A stretch of 64,000 nucleotides of DNA from Sinimarinibacterium sp. NLF-5-8 (GCF_010092425.1 NZ_CP048030.1:372001-436000); one strand, 5' to 3'; positions 8,585 to 17,730 are shown, numbered from the stretch's first letter. Program-made: numbers and translations. The notes: generated by a model from the sequence alone, not told the origin.

Positions 8585-9052
8585 TTACAGATCGCCAGCG
8601 GCGGTGGTCAGCAGGTGATCGAGTTCTTCTTCGGTTTCGTCCGCTTCCCCACCCAAGGCGATCTCATCGGGGACTTCCGGCAGTTCGTGGCCTGGATCAA
8701 CCCAGTCACTTACGGGTTCGTCCGACGAGTCGTCCACGACCACGACATCCTCGAATGAATCCAATGCCTCGGACACTACGGGGCGGGGGCTGGCGGTGGT
8801 TTGCGCACTGATCACCACAAAGTCCCGGCAATCTTCCTGCAAGTCGAGGTAGGAGGCCGCGCGCCCCAGCGATTCAAAGATGCGAGTCACGTTCTTTTGC
8901 TGGACGAAGTTCCATTCATCTTCGTCTGTGTAACAGTAAGCGATGACCCACTGTCCGGGATTTTTTTCCACGACCTGAACGGATGCGCCGCAGGTTTTGA
9001 GTTTGCGAGTGAGTTCGCCGATTGTGATTTGAATCATCAGTTTTTTTTGCAA
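8585..9052 (-). CDS. Hypothetical protein with acidic C-terminus
   Basis: 155 residues from TTG (GGAG six bases upstream); an ATG at 9037 is the alternative. The first 80 residues look like a compact alpha/beta domain (IQITIGELTRKLKTCG.., WVIAYCYTDEDEW), the rest is strongly acidic and probably disordered (DSFEDVVVVDDSSDEP). Not recognised. A CTAGAGT element lies at 9244-9250, leaving a leader near 190 nt. Confidence 0.55.
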   Translation of the reverse strand: MQKKLMIQITIGELTRKLKTCGASVQVVEKNPGQWVIAYCYTDEDEWNFVQQKNVTRIFESLGRAASYLDLQEDCRDFVVISAQTTASPRPVVSEALDSFEDVVVVDDSSDEPVSDWVDPGHELPEVPDEIALGGEADETEEELDHLLTTAAGDL

Positions 9053-9243
9053 GCAATTCTCCGCATGTGGCGGATGGGATAGCGTCTGCTGTGAGGCAGC
9101 CAGTCTTGCATACTCCTGTTTGAAAGTTTGCTATCAGTTGGGTTGAAAAACGTATCGGTGTTTGGGCAACAAAGGCCAACATCTGGAACACAAACCTGAT
9201 CTGGATAGGTCAGGTTGTGATGTGTCCATAACTTGCGCCACTG

Positions 9244-9250
9244 ACTCTAG
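9244..9250 (-). promoter_or_regulatory. CTAGAG element before the acidic-tail gene
   Basis: Minus-strand CTAGAGTCAG, the same ten bases as in many leading-region promoters. The 190-nt stretch down to the gene holds no other recognisable element. Confidence 0.45.
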
Positions 9251-9291
9251 CGTGCGCCGCCAGGTTTAGCGGTCATTTTCGGCGACTTTTT

Positions 9292-9579
9292 TCATTCGCC
9301 GTGCTCTTGCCACAGCACGGCATTGCACCAGGCATGTACGGTGCCAAGTGTGATGCCGGTGTCATGGTCATGGTGGAGGTGCTGGGGGTAGTCCAGAAAG
9401 CCGGGCGGGAACAAGTCCCAGTTGATTTTAATGGCTCGGATGTCGGGTGGCGGAACTCCGGTCAGTGGCTGCGCGCAGTAGTAGCACAAGCCGTGTTGAG
9501 CATCCGCGTGAGCCTGTCGAGCCTCGCGGCGTTGTTGCACGGTTGCGTCGGGGTAATAGATGGGGATTTTGATGGGCAT
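9292..9579 (-). CDS. HNH / recombination endonuclease VII-like protein
   Basis: 95 residues. A CYYC zinc knuckle half (residues 32-35), the HLHHDHDTG core near 68-76 and a closing VHAWCN match the T4 endonuclease VII subgroup of HNH nucleases, which cut branched or nicked DNA. Shorter than T4 endonuclease VII because the helical dimerisation part is missing. Last gene of the operon starting at 13020, 23 bp after its neighbour. Confidence 0.75.
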   Translation of the reverse strand: MPIKIPIYYPDATVQQRREARQAHADAQHGLCYYCAQPLTGVPPPDIRAIKINWDLFPPGFLDYPQHLHHDHDTGITLGTVHAWCNAVLWQEHGE

Positions 9580-9602
9580 GGTGGTGTGTTGATTCGGGTG
9601 AT

Positions 9603-10043
9603 TCAGAAGCTGAGTCGCCAGCCAGCGGCAAAGCCTGCGATTGCCGTGCAGAGCAGGCAGAGGCGGGCGTCATGGCGGCCTGACGGCCACCATTTGAAGC
9701 TGATCCGCGACCAGGGATGGGCGACAGGAATGCCGACGACATTGACGACATCGAACATCAGGTGTGTCAGCCCTCCAGCGGCATAGCCGATCAGGGCGGG
9801 GCCGAAAGGCGTGTGCAGGTAGTAAGCACCTGCGATGAACAGCGCGGCCCACAGCCAGAACCAGTGAGTGATGGTGCGGTGGGTACACCAGCGGGAACTT
9901 CCAATCCATTCCAGGGCATCCGGGGCATTGCCGCCGATCAATCCAGCGGGAATTGCCAGGACAGCGGCGGGGTGGTCTGCGAGAACGGCCCAGGTGAGCA
10001 CACCGGCACACAGGCCGGTCACGCGGTGGGCGGGTGCCATCAT
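9603..10043 (-). CDS. Membrane-bound metal-dependent hydrolase, YdjM family
   Basis: 146 residues, mostly hydrophobic with about four membrane segments. Conserved family residues are visible: an early H in PAHRVTG, GGNAPDALEW, HRTITHWFWLW and GGLTHLMFDVVNVVG. The family is an inner-membrane zinc-dependent hydrolase of unknown substrate; E. coli YdjM is LexA-controlled. The start has AAGGAG ten bases upstream. In the topoisomerase operon. Confidence 0.75.
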   Translation of the reverse strand: MMAPAHRVTGLCAGVLTWAVLADHPAAVLAIPAGLIGGNAPDALEWIGSSRWCTHRTITHWFWLWAALFIAGAYYLHTPFGPALIGYAAGGLTHLMFDVVNVVGIPVAHPWSRISFKWWPSGRHDARLCLLCTAIAGFAAGWRLSF

Positions 10044-10095
10044 GGCGCGGAATCTCCTTGGTGAAAGGCGGGGTTGAGTCTTGACGGTATCCGGT

Positions 10096-11988
10096 TCAAA
10101 TCTTGATCAGCCCACGGCAGGTCGGGAAGGTCGAGCATCCCCAGAACTCGGAGTATTGGCCTTTGCGTTTGACGGTCGGCGCACCGCAGTTCGGGCAGGG
10201 TGGCGTTGCGCTTTTTTGGCGCGCTGTCGAGGGTTGGCCTGACCCGGTTTTTTTCGCTGACGTGCTACGCGAACCGCTGGCCGATTTCTTGGAGGCTGGC
10301 GCGGGTTTGGCGGCGATGGCCGGTGTCACGAAGCGTCCCATTTTGGTTTCCAGATCGGTTTCGAGATCAGACCAGCCGAGGTTGATGACATCGGTGAACT
10401 TGATCTCGCCGTTGGCGACGTGATCCAGTGCTTCTTCGAGGTTGGCGGTGTAGTTGTATTCAGCGAATCGCATGTCCGCGAGCGCGTCAATCAGGGCGCG
10501 ACCAACGGGGGTGGAGCACACCTTTTTTGCCTTGATCTCGATGTAGTTGCGATTCTTGATGTTCTCGATGATGGCTGCCCATGTCGAAGGGCGTCCGATG
10601 CCTGCTTTTTCAAGGGCGCGGAGCAACGAGGCTTCGGTGAAAGCGGGTGGAGCCTTGGTGGCTTGAAGGAGCAGGCGACCTTCGGTGATGTTGAGGATGT
10701 CACCCTGGATGACCTTTGGTAATTCCGTTTCCTTTGGGGCGTTGCCCAGGACAGTGAAGCCGCGTTCCAGAACTTGTTGACCCTTGGCCTCGAAGTCAAA
10801 GGCACCAGCAGCGTGTTCGCCAAACGCGACGGAGGCGAGGGTGATCGAGCGGGTTTTCAGAATGCAGGGCGCAAGCTGTGAGGCGACAGCCTGGCGGTGG
10901 ATGAGTTTGTAGAGTTCCAGCTCCTTGCCGTAGACGCCTGCCGGGGCTTCGTTGAAGGGGTCTGTGGGGCGGATGGCTTCGTGTGCTTCCTGAGCGTTGG
11001 CGACCTTGGATGCGTGGATGTTGGGCTTATCCGGCAGGGGATATTGCTTGCCTGACGCATACTTGCGGATTTGCTCGATGGCTTCATCGGCAAGGGTCAC
11101 GCTATCGGTGCGGTGATAGGTGATGGCGTGATGGTTTTCGAACAGCGATTGAGCCAGCTTCATCGTGTCGTTGGCCGACAGATCGAGCTTGACGTTTGCA
11201 GCCTGTTGCATGGCAGCGGTTGTGAAAGGTGGCGGTGCGTTTTGCGCGCGCGTGCCTTGCTGGAACCGGGTGACGGTCACTTGTGGCGTTTTGCTGACGA
11301 GTTCGGCCAAGGTCTTGTCGAGAACATAGGGTTCGTCCTCGGATTTCTGGTAAGGCGTTGTGATCCATTTGGCGGTGAAGGCTGGCGTGCTGGCGAGGTC
11401 GATTTCCACGCCAAAGTGATTGACGGGCTTGAAGGATTCGATGGCGCGGTCACGTTCGACGACCAGGCGGGTTGTGGGCGTTTGCACGCGGCCAGCGGAG
11501 AGGCGCAGGGCGCGATCCGTGGACTGTTGCCAGAGCCGGGGGGAGACAACGTAGCCGACGATGCGATCGAGTGCGCGGCGTGCTTGCTGGGCATCGACCA
11601 ATGCCATGTCGATCTGGCGGGGGCTGTCGATGGCTTTGCGGATCGCGGTTTCGGTGATCTCGTTGTAGGTCACGCGATGGTAGGTGCCTGGCTTGAGTTT
11701 CAGGGCTTGTGCGAGATGCCAGGCAATCGCTTCACCTTCGCGGTCAGGGTCGGTGGCGAGGTATACGGTTTGGGCGCGAGACAGGGCGGAACGAAGGCGC
11801 GCGAGGGTTGATGCGCCCTTTTCGGTTTCGATGTAGTCGATGGCGAGGGTTGAGCGATCAATGCCAATGGTTTTGACGGGCAGATCACGGACGTGCCCCA
11901 TTGAGGCTTGGACGATCCAGCCGGAGCCAAGCATGGCACCAATGGATTTGGCTTTGGAGGGAGATTCGACGATCAGGAGATTGGACAT
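10096..11988 (-). CDS. topA: DNA topoisomerase I (type IA), plasmid form
   Basis: 630 residues from MSNLLIVESPSKAK; a longer open frame upstream is not supported. The Toprim domain starts with IVESPSKAKSIG and carries ATDPDREGEAIAW; the active-site tyrosine lies in AITYHRTDSVTL; LERGFTVLG and GIGRPSTWAAIIENI are further family signatures. The C-terminus has a basic linker and one four-cysteine zinc ribbon (CPNCG..WGCSTFPTC). The enzyme relaxes negative supercoils and can decatenate transferred DNA. Shorter than the chromosomal enzyme because only one zinc ribbon is kept. Confidence 0.95.
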   Translation of the reverse strand: MSNLLIVESPSKAKSIGAMLGSGWIVQASMGHVRDLPVKTIGIDRSTLAIDYIETEKGASTLARLRSALSRAQTVYLATDPDREGEAIAWHLAQALKLKPGTYHRVTYNEITETAIRKAIDSPRQIDMALVDAQQARRALDRIVGYVVSPRLWQQSTDRALRLSAGRVQTPTTRLVVERDRAIESFKPVNHFGVEIDLASTPAFTAKWITTPYQKSEDEPYVLDKTLAELVSKTPQVTVTRFQQGTRAQNAPPPFTTAAMQQAANVKLDLSANDTMKLAQSLFENHHAITYHRTDSVTLADEAIEQIRKYASGKQYPLPDKPNIHASKVANAQEAHEAIRPTDPFNEAPAGVYGKELELYKLIHRQAVASQLAPCILKTRSITLASVAFGEHAAGAFDFEAKGQQVLERGFTVLGNAPKETELPKVIQGDILNITEGRLLLQATKAPPAFTEASLLRALEKAGIGRPSTWAAIIENIKNRNYIEIKAKKVCSTPVGRALIDALADMRFAEYNYTANLEEALDHVANGEIKFTDVINLGWSDLETDLETKMGRFVTPAIAAKPAPASKKSASGSRSTSAKKTGSGQPSTARQKSATPPCPNCGAPTVKRKGQYSEFWGCSTFPTCRGLIKI

Positions 11989-12058
11989 TTTGGGGGCCTG
12001 GGAAAAAAGCACGGCGCTTTGGAAACGAGATGATTCTTGATTAAAGGTACAGACCCCT

Positions 12059-12478
12059 TTAAACAGGGGGTTCGGGGGGCAGGTAAAGAGGCTGTTTGTT
12101 GAGGTAGGCAAAAGAGGCGGTGAGTTTCTTTTTTAGCGCCATGAGTTTTTCGGCCTCATGGATTAAAGGCGAGAGTTTCCGGCCAATATCCCCGCGTCTT
12201 TTGCGTTGTTGCGGGTTGTCAATGGTGTATCGGGAGTAATGGCGGACGCCGCGTTTGGTCGATTCAAGCCAGATCGACCATGAGTAATGAGGGCACCCGG
12301 CACAGGGTTTTTCATGGCGGCGGGAATGCAGGATTACAGAGCCGCTGCTGTTGGGTTGCGCGGCTTTTATTTGGGCGTCGAGTTCGGCCAGTCTGCGGTT
12401 GATTTGAGCAAGACTGACGACACTTTTTGTGGCGATTTGTTGCAGTATTTGTTCGACTTCATCGTGCAAATCTGACAT
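12059..12478 (-). CDS. Hypothetical protein with CAGCPHYSW motif
   Basis: 139 residues. An N-terminal coiled helix (DEVEQILQQIATKS..LAELDAQIKAA) is followed by CAGCPHYSWSIWLES and a basic helical C-terminus. The two cysteines and one histidine could bind metal. Not recognised. Its start overlaps the stop of the upstream gene (TAATG), and topoisomerase follows 70 bp later. Confidence 0.6.
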   Translation of the reverse strand: MSDLHDEVEQILQQIATKSVVSLAQINRRLAELDAQIKAAQPNSSGSVILHSRRHEKPCAGCPHYSWSIWLESTKRGVRHYSRYTIDNPQQRKRRGDIGRKLSPLIHEAEKLMALKKKLTASFAYLNKQPLYLPPEPPV

Positions 12479-13020
12479 TAAAATAGCTCCAATTGTGGGA
12501 TTGAAGGGGGTGGTGTTGGCGTCGGGGCGGCGCTTTTAACTTCCCCTCCCGCCTTACAAATGTCCGCTTTCGCTTCCATTTGTTCGGCGATTATTTTTTT
12601 CGGCCAATATCCGCCGCAGAGGTGGTGGGTGATCGGGTGGATAGCGGGTTTGAGTGCCGGGTGGTTCATGGCGAGATCGCAATCCATTGGGATGGATGTT
12701 GAGTAGGCGCATGTTTGGCACTGGATGCGGGAGAGGTATTTTTGTTGTGATGTTTTGGTGATGGATTGCTGTTTGATGGAGAGCAGGATTGTGTTGAGTT
12801 CTTCGCGTGTTTTTGCGTGGTGGGTTTTGGGTTCGGCTTTGGTTGCGGGGTCGAATGTTTCGACGAAATAGGTATTGTTTTGGAGGATCAGGCGCGCGCG
12901 GGCGCTATGCCGTGGCTCGCTTTGCGGGTGGCATGAGAGGATGAAGGTATTGTTTTGCGCGGGGGTTTTGAGCCATTCTTTGGTGGAGGCTTCTGCGGCT
13001 TTTGTCTGCTGGTTATTCAT
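12478..13020 (-). CDS. Hypothetical cysteine-containing protein, first gene of topoisomerase operon
   Basis: 180 residues. The middle carries IQCQTCAYSTSIPMDC and HHLCGGYWPKK, a possible metal-binding cluster; the end is proline-rich. Unrecognised. CTAGAGT lies at 13024-13030, just four bases before the start codon, so the transcript would be almost leaderless. Confidence 0.6.
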   Translation of the reverse strand: MNNQQTKAAEASTKEWLKTPAQNNTFILSCHPQSEPRHSARARLILQNNTYFVETFDPATKAEPKTHHAKTREELNTILLSIKQQSITKTSQQKYLSRIQCQTCAYSTSIPMDCDLAMNHPALKPAIHPITHHLCGGYWPKKIIAEQMEAKADICKAGGEVKSAAPTPTPPPSIPQLELF

Positions 13021-13023
13021 GCA

Positions 13024-13030
13024 GACTCTA
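13024..13030 (-). promoter_or_regulatory. CTAGAG element abutting a start codon
   Basis: Minus-strand CTAGAGTCTGC directly followed by ATG. If CTAGAG is a -10 element, transcription would begin at or next to the ATG. Confidence 0.5.
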
Positions 13031-13154
13031 GTGATGTGTTTGGAGTTTTTCTTGTTGATAAGTGCCGCGCTCTACGCTGCGCTTCGAGGTGCTTCGCTGC
13101 GCTTCGAGGTGCTTCGAGGTGCTTCGTTCGCTGCGCTCACTGCGCGCTGTTTTG

Positions 13155-13162
13155 GAATGGAG
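13155..13162. repeat. Target-site duplication of the IS, left copy
   Basis: GAATGGAG, repeated exactly at 14468-14475 on the other side of the element. Confidence 0.85.
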
Positions 13163-14467
13163 GGGCGTGTCCTGAATTTTGTGTAAACGGACCTTTGGCA
13201 GGAAACTGCCGACTTGTCCGGAGACACGATGAGCACCAAGAAACACGACGTACCTGACGCCCTGTTGACCAGCCTGCTGGCCGACTACCAGAAACCCGAA
13301 GACCTGATCGGCGAGAACGGCCTCCTGAAGCGGCTGACCAAGTTGCTGGTCGAGAAGGCGCTCGACGCCGAAATGGCCCAGCATCTCGGCCACGCCAAGC
13401 ACGAGCCGGTCGCGAATCCCGCCGGAAACACCCGCAACGGCCGTAGCAAGAAGACCCTCAAGGGCGAATTCGGCGAGTTGCCCATCGAAGTCCCGCGCGA
13501 CCGCCACGGCACCTTCGAGCCGCTGCTTATCCCCAAGCACCAGACCCGCTGGACCGGCTTCGACGACAAGGTCATCTCGCTCTACGCCCGCGGCATGACC
13601 GTCCGCGAGATCCAAAGCCACCTGGAGGAGATGTACGGCACCGAAGTTTCGCCCAGCCTGATCTCCTCGATCACCGACGCGGTGGCCGACGAGGTGAAGG
13701 CCTGGCAGGCGCGCCCCCTCGATCCGGTCTACCCGATCGTCTATCTCGACTGCATCCGCGTCAAGGTGCGCGAAGGCGCGGTGCGGGTGAAGGCGGTCTA
13801 TCTCGCCATCGGCGTCACGCTGGCCGGCGAGAAGGAGGTGCTCGGCATGTGGCTCGCCCAGACCGAGGGCGCCAAGTTCTGGCTGCAGGTCGTCACCGAA
13901 CTTCGGAACCGGGGCGTGCAGGACATCTTCATCGCCTGCGTCGACGGCCTGAAGGGTTTCCCCAAGGCGGCGGTGCAGCTGTGCATCGTGCACATGGTGC
14001 GGCACAGCCTGAACTACGTGTCGTGGAAGCGGCGCCCCGAAGTCGCGGCCGACCTGAAGCGCATCTACCAGTCCGCCACCGCCGACGAAGCCGAGCAGCG
14101 GCTGGGGGAATTCGAGGCGAAGTGGGATGCCGAGTATCTGCCGATCGGCCAGTCCTGGCGCCGGAACTGGGCCAGGTTGATCCCGTTCTTCGACTACCCG
14201 CCGGAGATCAGGAAGGTGATCTACACGACCAATGCCATCGAGTCGGTGAACATGAGCCTGAGGAAACTGACCAAGAACCGCGCCTCGTTCCCGAGCGACG
14301 AGGCGCTGATCAAGCTGTTCTATCTGGCGCTGAGGAACATCAGCCAGAAATGGACCATGCCGATCCGGGATTGGAAGGCTGCGCTGACTCGATTTACCAT
14401 CCAGTTCGAGGAGCGGCTTCCTCAGCTGTGAATGAAACGCCGTTTACACAAAAATTCGGACAGGCCC
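13163..14467 (+). mobile_element. IS256-family insertion sequence
   Basis: 1305 bp bounded by imperfect inverted repeats of 28 bp: the left end starts GGGCGTGTCCTGAATTTT, the right end read inward starts GGGCCTGTCCGAATTTTT, and both reach GTGTAAACGG. Direct repeats of GAATGGAG flank it, the 8-bp duplication usual for the family, so the element arrived by transposition and has not been scrambled. Its base composition is richer in G and C than its surroundings. Confidence 0.95.
13229..14431 (+). CDS. IS256-family transposase
   Basis: 400 residues, full length for the family. The Mutator-type DDE residues fall in IVYLDCIRV near 177, IACVDGLKGFP near 237 and TTNAIESVNMSLRKL near 345; the N-terminal part (AEMAQHLGHAKHE, NGRSKKTLKGEFGE) is the usual DNA-binding region. 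No frameshift or early stop is seen, so it should be active. Confidence 0.95.
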   Translation: MSTKKHDVPDALLTSLLADYQKPEDLIGENGLLKRLTKLLVEKALDAEMAQHLGHAKHEPVANPAGNTRNGRSKKTLKGEFGELPIEVPRDRHGTFEPLLIPKHQTRWTGFDDKVISLYARGMTVREIQSHLEEMYGTEVSPSLISSITDAVADEVKAWQARPLDPVYPIVYLDCIRVKVREGAVRVKAVYLAIGVTLAGEKEVLGMWLAQTEGAKFWLQVVTELRNRGVQDIFIACVDGLKGFPKAAVQLCIVHMVRHSLNYVSWKRRPEVAADLKRIYQSATADEAEQRLGEFEAKWDAEYLPIGQSWRRNWARLIPFFDYPPEIRKVIYTTNAIESVNMSLRKLTKNRASFPSDEALIKLFYLALRNISQKWTMPIRDWKAALTRFTIQFEERLPQL

Positions 14468-14475
14468 GAATGGAG
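14468..14475. repeat. Target-site duplication of the IS, right copy
   Basis: GAATGGAG, identical to 13155-13162. Confidence 0.85.
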
Positions 14476-14575
14476 TGGTTGGGACAAACGCCCACGCACA
14501 AATTACCCACAACCACTGCACGAACATTCGCTTTGCTCATGTTGTGCATTGGATTGATGGATAATATGGGCATGG

Positions 14576-14624
14576 CCTGTGCACAACGAGAAGATGTTGT
14601 GCACAGGTTCGCTTTTGTTTTTTT
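14576..14624 (+). terminator. Strong rho-independent terminator
   Basis: CCTGTGCACAAC, loop GAGAAGAT, GTTGTGCACAGG (12 perfect pairs), then a T-rich run. No gene directly precedes it on this strand other than the IS. Confidence 0.75.
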
Positions 14625-14639
14625 CTGCTATTAGTCGCC

Positions 14640-15800
14640 CGCCCTTTCAGGGGGCGGGCTTCCACCGGCTTACGCCGCGATGTCTCACTCCGGCTCACTT
14701 CGTTCGCCTGCGCCTCGCTGCACGCTCGTTGCCTTCGCTGCGGCACGATGAAGCCGTGCCTCCGCTGCGCGCCTTCGGCTTGCCTCCGCTACGCTCATGC
14801 TTCGTGCGCGCGTTAATTTACAAAAGCCTCGCTGGCGCTCATTTTTGCAAATTCACTTCGCAACTCGCATGGCTGCGCTGCGCCTCGTTCTGCCTCCCTT
14901 CGTTCGGCAAAACTCGTTGCCTTCGCTGCTCTTCGTTTCCTTATTTTGTTTCGCTTTGCTCAACAAAAGTCGTCACTCCGCTCCGCTGCGCGCCTTCGGG
15001 CTGATGGCCCTTCGGCTTGCCTCCGCTGCGTGCGTTGCGCGGCAATACTTGCGCTGCACGGCCCAAAATCCCTGTCGTGATTTTGTTCCTGTTTGCGCTT
15101 TGCATTGCCTTTCTGCCGCCCTTCGCTCTTCGTTCGTTTCACTCACTACGAGGTGCTTCGCTGCGCTCAGCGCTGCGCGTTGCAATACACCCATGCTGGC
15201 TTACGCCCGCATCTGTGTCTTGCACTTGCGTCGCCGCCGTCAACGCCCAAAGTCCATTGCTTTTCGCAACGGGACTTTGAGCGGAAAGCGGCGGCTTTGG
15301 GAGACTCGTTACGCGGCGTCTGTATGCTCACTGGTTGCGAGCAAGCCGCGTTTTTTGAGGTTTGTATGGATGGTGCCGGAGCGTGAAGCATAGGGATGGA
15401 AATGGCTATTTCGCTCCCTATGTTTTTGCTGCTTGGGCGCCCAGGTTATGTGCTGACCTGTTGCGGGGGTTGTTTGATGTGTCCGCCCCCCCAGCTATTG
15501 GCATCACTGCATCTTTGGCTTTGGTTTTTGTTTGTTTATTTGTTCCGTGTGTCTTCGAGAACGAGCGGCCAAGATTTGCATTCTCAGGAAAGATGAAAAG
15601 AGCTTCTTGGACGAGCAGCCACGGAAGATTTTTGTCGTTTTTTGGTGAACGTGTGATGCCCGATCTTTAAAAGAATGCTTACGAACACGAGTGAGGGGTC
15701 ACGCTTGTTGCAAGGTCACATGCGCGTTGAATTGTCCGTTTCGGTTTGAAGTCTGGGCAAAAGCGGTTTGCTTTGTTCACAGGTGATTGTGAGCGCACAA
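14640..15800. other. Gene-poor low-complexity region
   Basis: Roughly 1.1 kb made largely of short GC-rich words such as CGCTGCGC, CTTCGGCTTGCCTCC and CTTCGTTCG in both orientations. Open frames here have repetitive translations and no credible ribosome sites. A hydrophobic frame at 15396-15596 is the only one with a protein-like look and is not supported further. Confidence 0.6.
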
Positions 15801-15841
15801 GCTAGAGTCTGTGTGCAGTTATTCTTTGGAGGATTGTAAAG

Positions 15842-16081
15842 ATGAGCGACCTGGACATGAGTGTTTTTGATGCCGTTGAAGTGCACGGCTGCACGGTTGT
15901 TGACGATTATGATGGTCGTGAAATCATTGAGCAAACGGCAGATGGCGTGCCGGATTTTTGGTCTGTCTATCTGCACTACAAAAGTGGCGGGTTGGACTGT
16001 ATTGCGGATTTTAGAGACGAGCATCAAGCAAAACTTTTTGCCGATCAAATGGCGCGACAGCATGGTTTGATGCGGTACTGA
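15842..16081 (+). CDS. Small acidic hypothetical protein
   Basis: 79 residues, acidic (MSDLDMSVFDAVEVHG.., VVDDYDGREIIEQ), single domain. CTAGAGT at 15802-15808 with TTCACAGGTGATTG upstream; GGAGG lies about 10 bases before the ATG. First gene of the plus-strand block. Unrecognised. Confidence 0.65.
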   Translation: MSDLDMSVFDAVEVHGCTVVDDYDGREIIEQTADGVPDFWSVYLHYKSGGLDCIADFRDEHQAKLFADQMARQHGLMRY

Positions 16082-16101
16082 ATGACTTAAAAAAATAAGA
16101 G

Positions 16102-16137
16102 TTATCCACAGGCAGAAACGAGTTCATTTTCTAGAGT
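16102..16137 (+). promoter_or_regulatory. ssb promoter: DnaA-box-like TTATCCACA plus CTAGAGT
   Basis: TTATCCACAGGC at 16102, 20 bases, then CTAGAGT at 16131. TTATCCACA is identical to the strong E. coli DnaA box. The same two-part arrangement precedes most plus-strand genes up to 53.4 kb. Confidence 0.7.
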
Positions 16138-16200
16138 ATATGTAGCAACGGCACATCGCCGAAACTGCAAATCTCATAAACCAAATTGGAGTAGCAAATC

Positions 16201-16602
16201 ATGGCAACCAAAACCACCGGCGTTTTCACCATCGGACAGGATGTGGAACTCAAAAGCTCGAAAGCTGGCAACAGCTATGCGATTGTTTCGATGGCGACCC
16301 GCACAGGTCAAAACGGTGACGAAACGACCTGGTATCGTGTTTCGATGTTCGGCAAGCGCGCCGAATCCCTGGCTCCGCACCTGACCAAAGGTGTGCGTGT
16401 TCTGGCCGAGTTGGTCGATGTTAAGGCCAGCGCCTACACCAACAAAAATGGCGAGGTCGCCGCCTCGCTGGAAGCAAAGCTCGACGGCATTGAGTTTATC
16501 AGCAAGCCGAAACGTGACGGGGATCAAGGGGGGCAAACCCCGACGCGCGCCCCGAACCCTCGCGCCTCGCGTGCGGATGATGGAGATGAAATCACGTTCT
16601 AG
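16201..16602 (+). CDS. ssb: Single-stranded DNA-binding protein (first copy)
   Basis: 133 residues with the SSB OB fold: YAIVSMATRTGQNG.., TTWYRVSMFGKRAESLAPHL and GVRVLAELVDVKASAYTNKNG are recognisable strands. The C-terminal tip DDGDEITF resembles the acidic DDDIPF tip that recruits replication proteins. It probably protects single-stranded plasmid DNA after transfer. The stop codon overlaps another CTAGAGT (16599-16605), which may drive the next two genes. Confidence 0.9.
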   Translation: MATKTTGVFTIGQDVELKSSKAGNSYAIVSMATRTGQNGDETTWYRVSMFGKRAESLAPHLTKGVRVLAELVDVKASAYTNKNGEVAASLEAKLDGIEFISKPKRDGDQGGQTPTRAPNPRASRADDGDEITF

Positions 16603-16611
16603 AGTAATTAT

Positions 16612-16647
16612 CAGGTTGACAGGGAGATGTATTGCCCTGTCAGCCTG
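16612..16647 (+). terminator. Hairpin after ssb (possible attenuator)
   Basis: CAGGTTGACAGGG, 10-base loop, CCCTGTCAGCCTG; followed by AAAAAATAAC rather than a T run, so termination would be partial or would need Rho. Confidence 0.5.
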
Positions 16648-16706
16648 AAAAAAATAACACTCCACTTGGGCGGCAGCGCCGCCCTTTTCTGACGAAATGG
16701 TGAGAG

Positions 16707-16892
16707 ATGCTGACGCAAATCCAGATGTATCGGCAAGCTGAAAAGCGTGCATCAGATCGGCACAAAATCATGCTTGATCTGATGCTTCATCCCACAAACC
16801 CGATGACCAAATCAGACCTTATCGCGCTGATTGCGCGCAAGCCTGAGCGTTATCAGGTTTATGCGGGTTTTCTGCCACAATTGAAGGATTGA
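16707..16892 (+). CDS. Small helical hypothetical protein
   Basis: 61 residues, predicted all-helical with KSDLIALIARKPERYQVYAGFL, which could be a small helix-turn-helix-like segment. Preceded by a weak GGTGAGAG. Three bases separate it from the next gene, so the two are co-transcribed. Confidence 0.55.
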   Translation: MLTQIQMYRQAEKRASDRHKIMLDLMLHPTNPMTKSDLIALIARKPERYQVYAGFLPQLKD

Positions 16893-16895
16893 GTC

Positions 16896-17210
16896 ATGGG
16901 AATGGATCAGTTTTTCTATGCGGTGACTGATGATCGCGCCGTGCAGGACTCGCCGGACGATCCAAACGCATCATGTTTGGATGTTCATGCAGACGGTGTG
17001 AAAGAAATCGTGCAACTGCGCAACCATTACGAGCTGCATGTATTGATCCGACTTGATATTTCATACGACTGGGAAGGCTTTGAATATCTGGAGATTTACG
17101 CCGAAGATGTGCCACTCATCGCCACGCTTGGCGCGTCAGTTGCCACACTATGCCGCGCTTTGAAGCAATGCTTTGATGACGGAAAACGGGTTTTTTATCA
17201 CTGGCACTGA
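16896..17210 (+). CDS. Hypothetical protein
   Basis: 104 residues, acidic, alpha/beta pattern (MGMDQFFYAVTDDRAVQD.., YELHVLIRLDISYDWEGFEYLEIYAEDVP). Unrecognised. Co-transcribed with the small helical gene behind ssb. Confidence 0.6.
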   Translation: MGMDQFFYAVTDDRAVQDSPDDPNASCLDVHADGVKEIVQLRNHYELHVLIRLDISYDWEGFEYLEIYAEDVPLIATLGASVATLCRALKQCFDDGKRVFYHWH

Positions 17211-17336
17211 GTTATTCACAGTCGATGCGGTGTCGTTTTTACTAGAGTCAGTAACGCACCCGCCAAGGCTATGTTCAGCAATTGAATACCCTCAAACTGG
17301 CGGGCTCTTATTCAGTCAAAATCAGGATGTCGCCGC

Positions 17337-17633
17337 ATGGAAATCAAAACACAAGAATTGCCCTTGCCCGAGAAGCATAGCGGGGTTTTTCGTTATGCGC
17401 AGGAAAGCTCCGGTATCCTTAATGGGTTCACCGTTGCGGTGCAAGTCCGTGAAGCGCATAAATATGAACGCCCGGAAGCCAAGGCAGAAGCATTGGCCGC
17501 ACTGGATGCTGCCCCGGTGGGTTCCGATTACGTTTACATGACCCATGAAGAATGGAGCAATGGAAAGTGCGTGCAAAATTATAGTCGCACGGTTTATCAG
17601 AAAATCGCACCCGACTTGTGGGTGATTGTTTAG
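17337..17633 (+). CDS. Hypothetical protein
   Basis: 98 residues with a beta-rich start (LNGFTVAVQVREAHKYERP) and an aromatic end (YVYMTHEEWSN). Promoter: TTATTCACAG at 17212 and CTAGAGT at 17242. Unrecognised. Confidence 0.6.
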   Translation: MEIKTQELPLPEKHSGVFRYAQESSGILNGFTVAVQVREAHKYERPEAKAEALAALDAAPVGSDYVYMTHEEWSNGKCVQNYSRTVYQKIAPDLWVIV

Positions 17634-17730
17634 CATCACAAGCTTGTGATGCAGCAAGATTCCCCATAATCAGAGGTAAAATATACGCCTACCTATGAGC
17701 TGGTGCCTGCACCGAAACCGGAGAATCAAA

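Noticed and set aside
13028..14005. Long minus-strand open frame opposite the transposase
   Set aside because: It lies antisense to a clear IS256 transposase; its translation is histidine-, arginine- and glycine-rich as expected of the complement of a GC-rich gene.
14579..15400. Several overlapping plus-strand frames in the low-complexity region
   Set aside because: Translations consist of repeated LRC/SLR/FALP patterns from CTTCG words; no ribosome sites.
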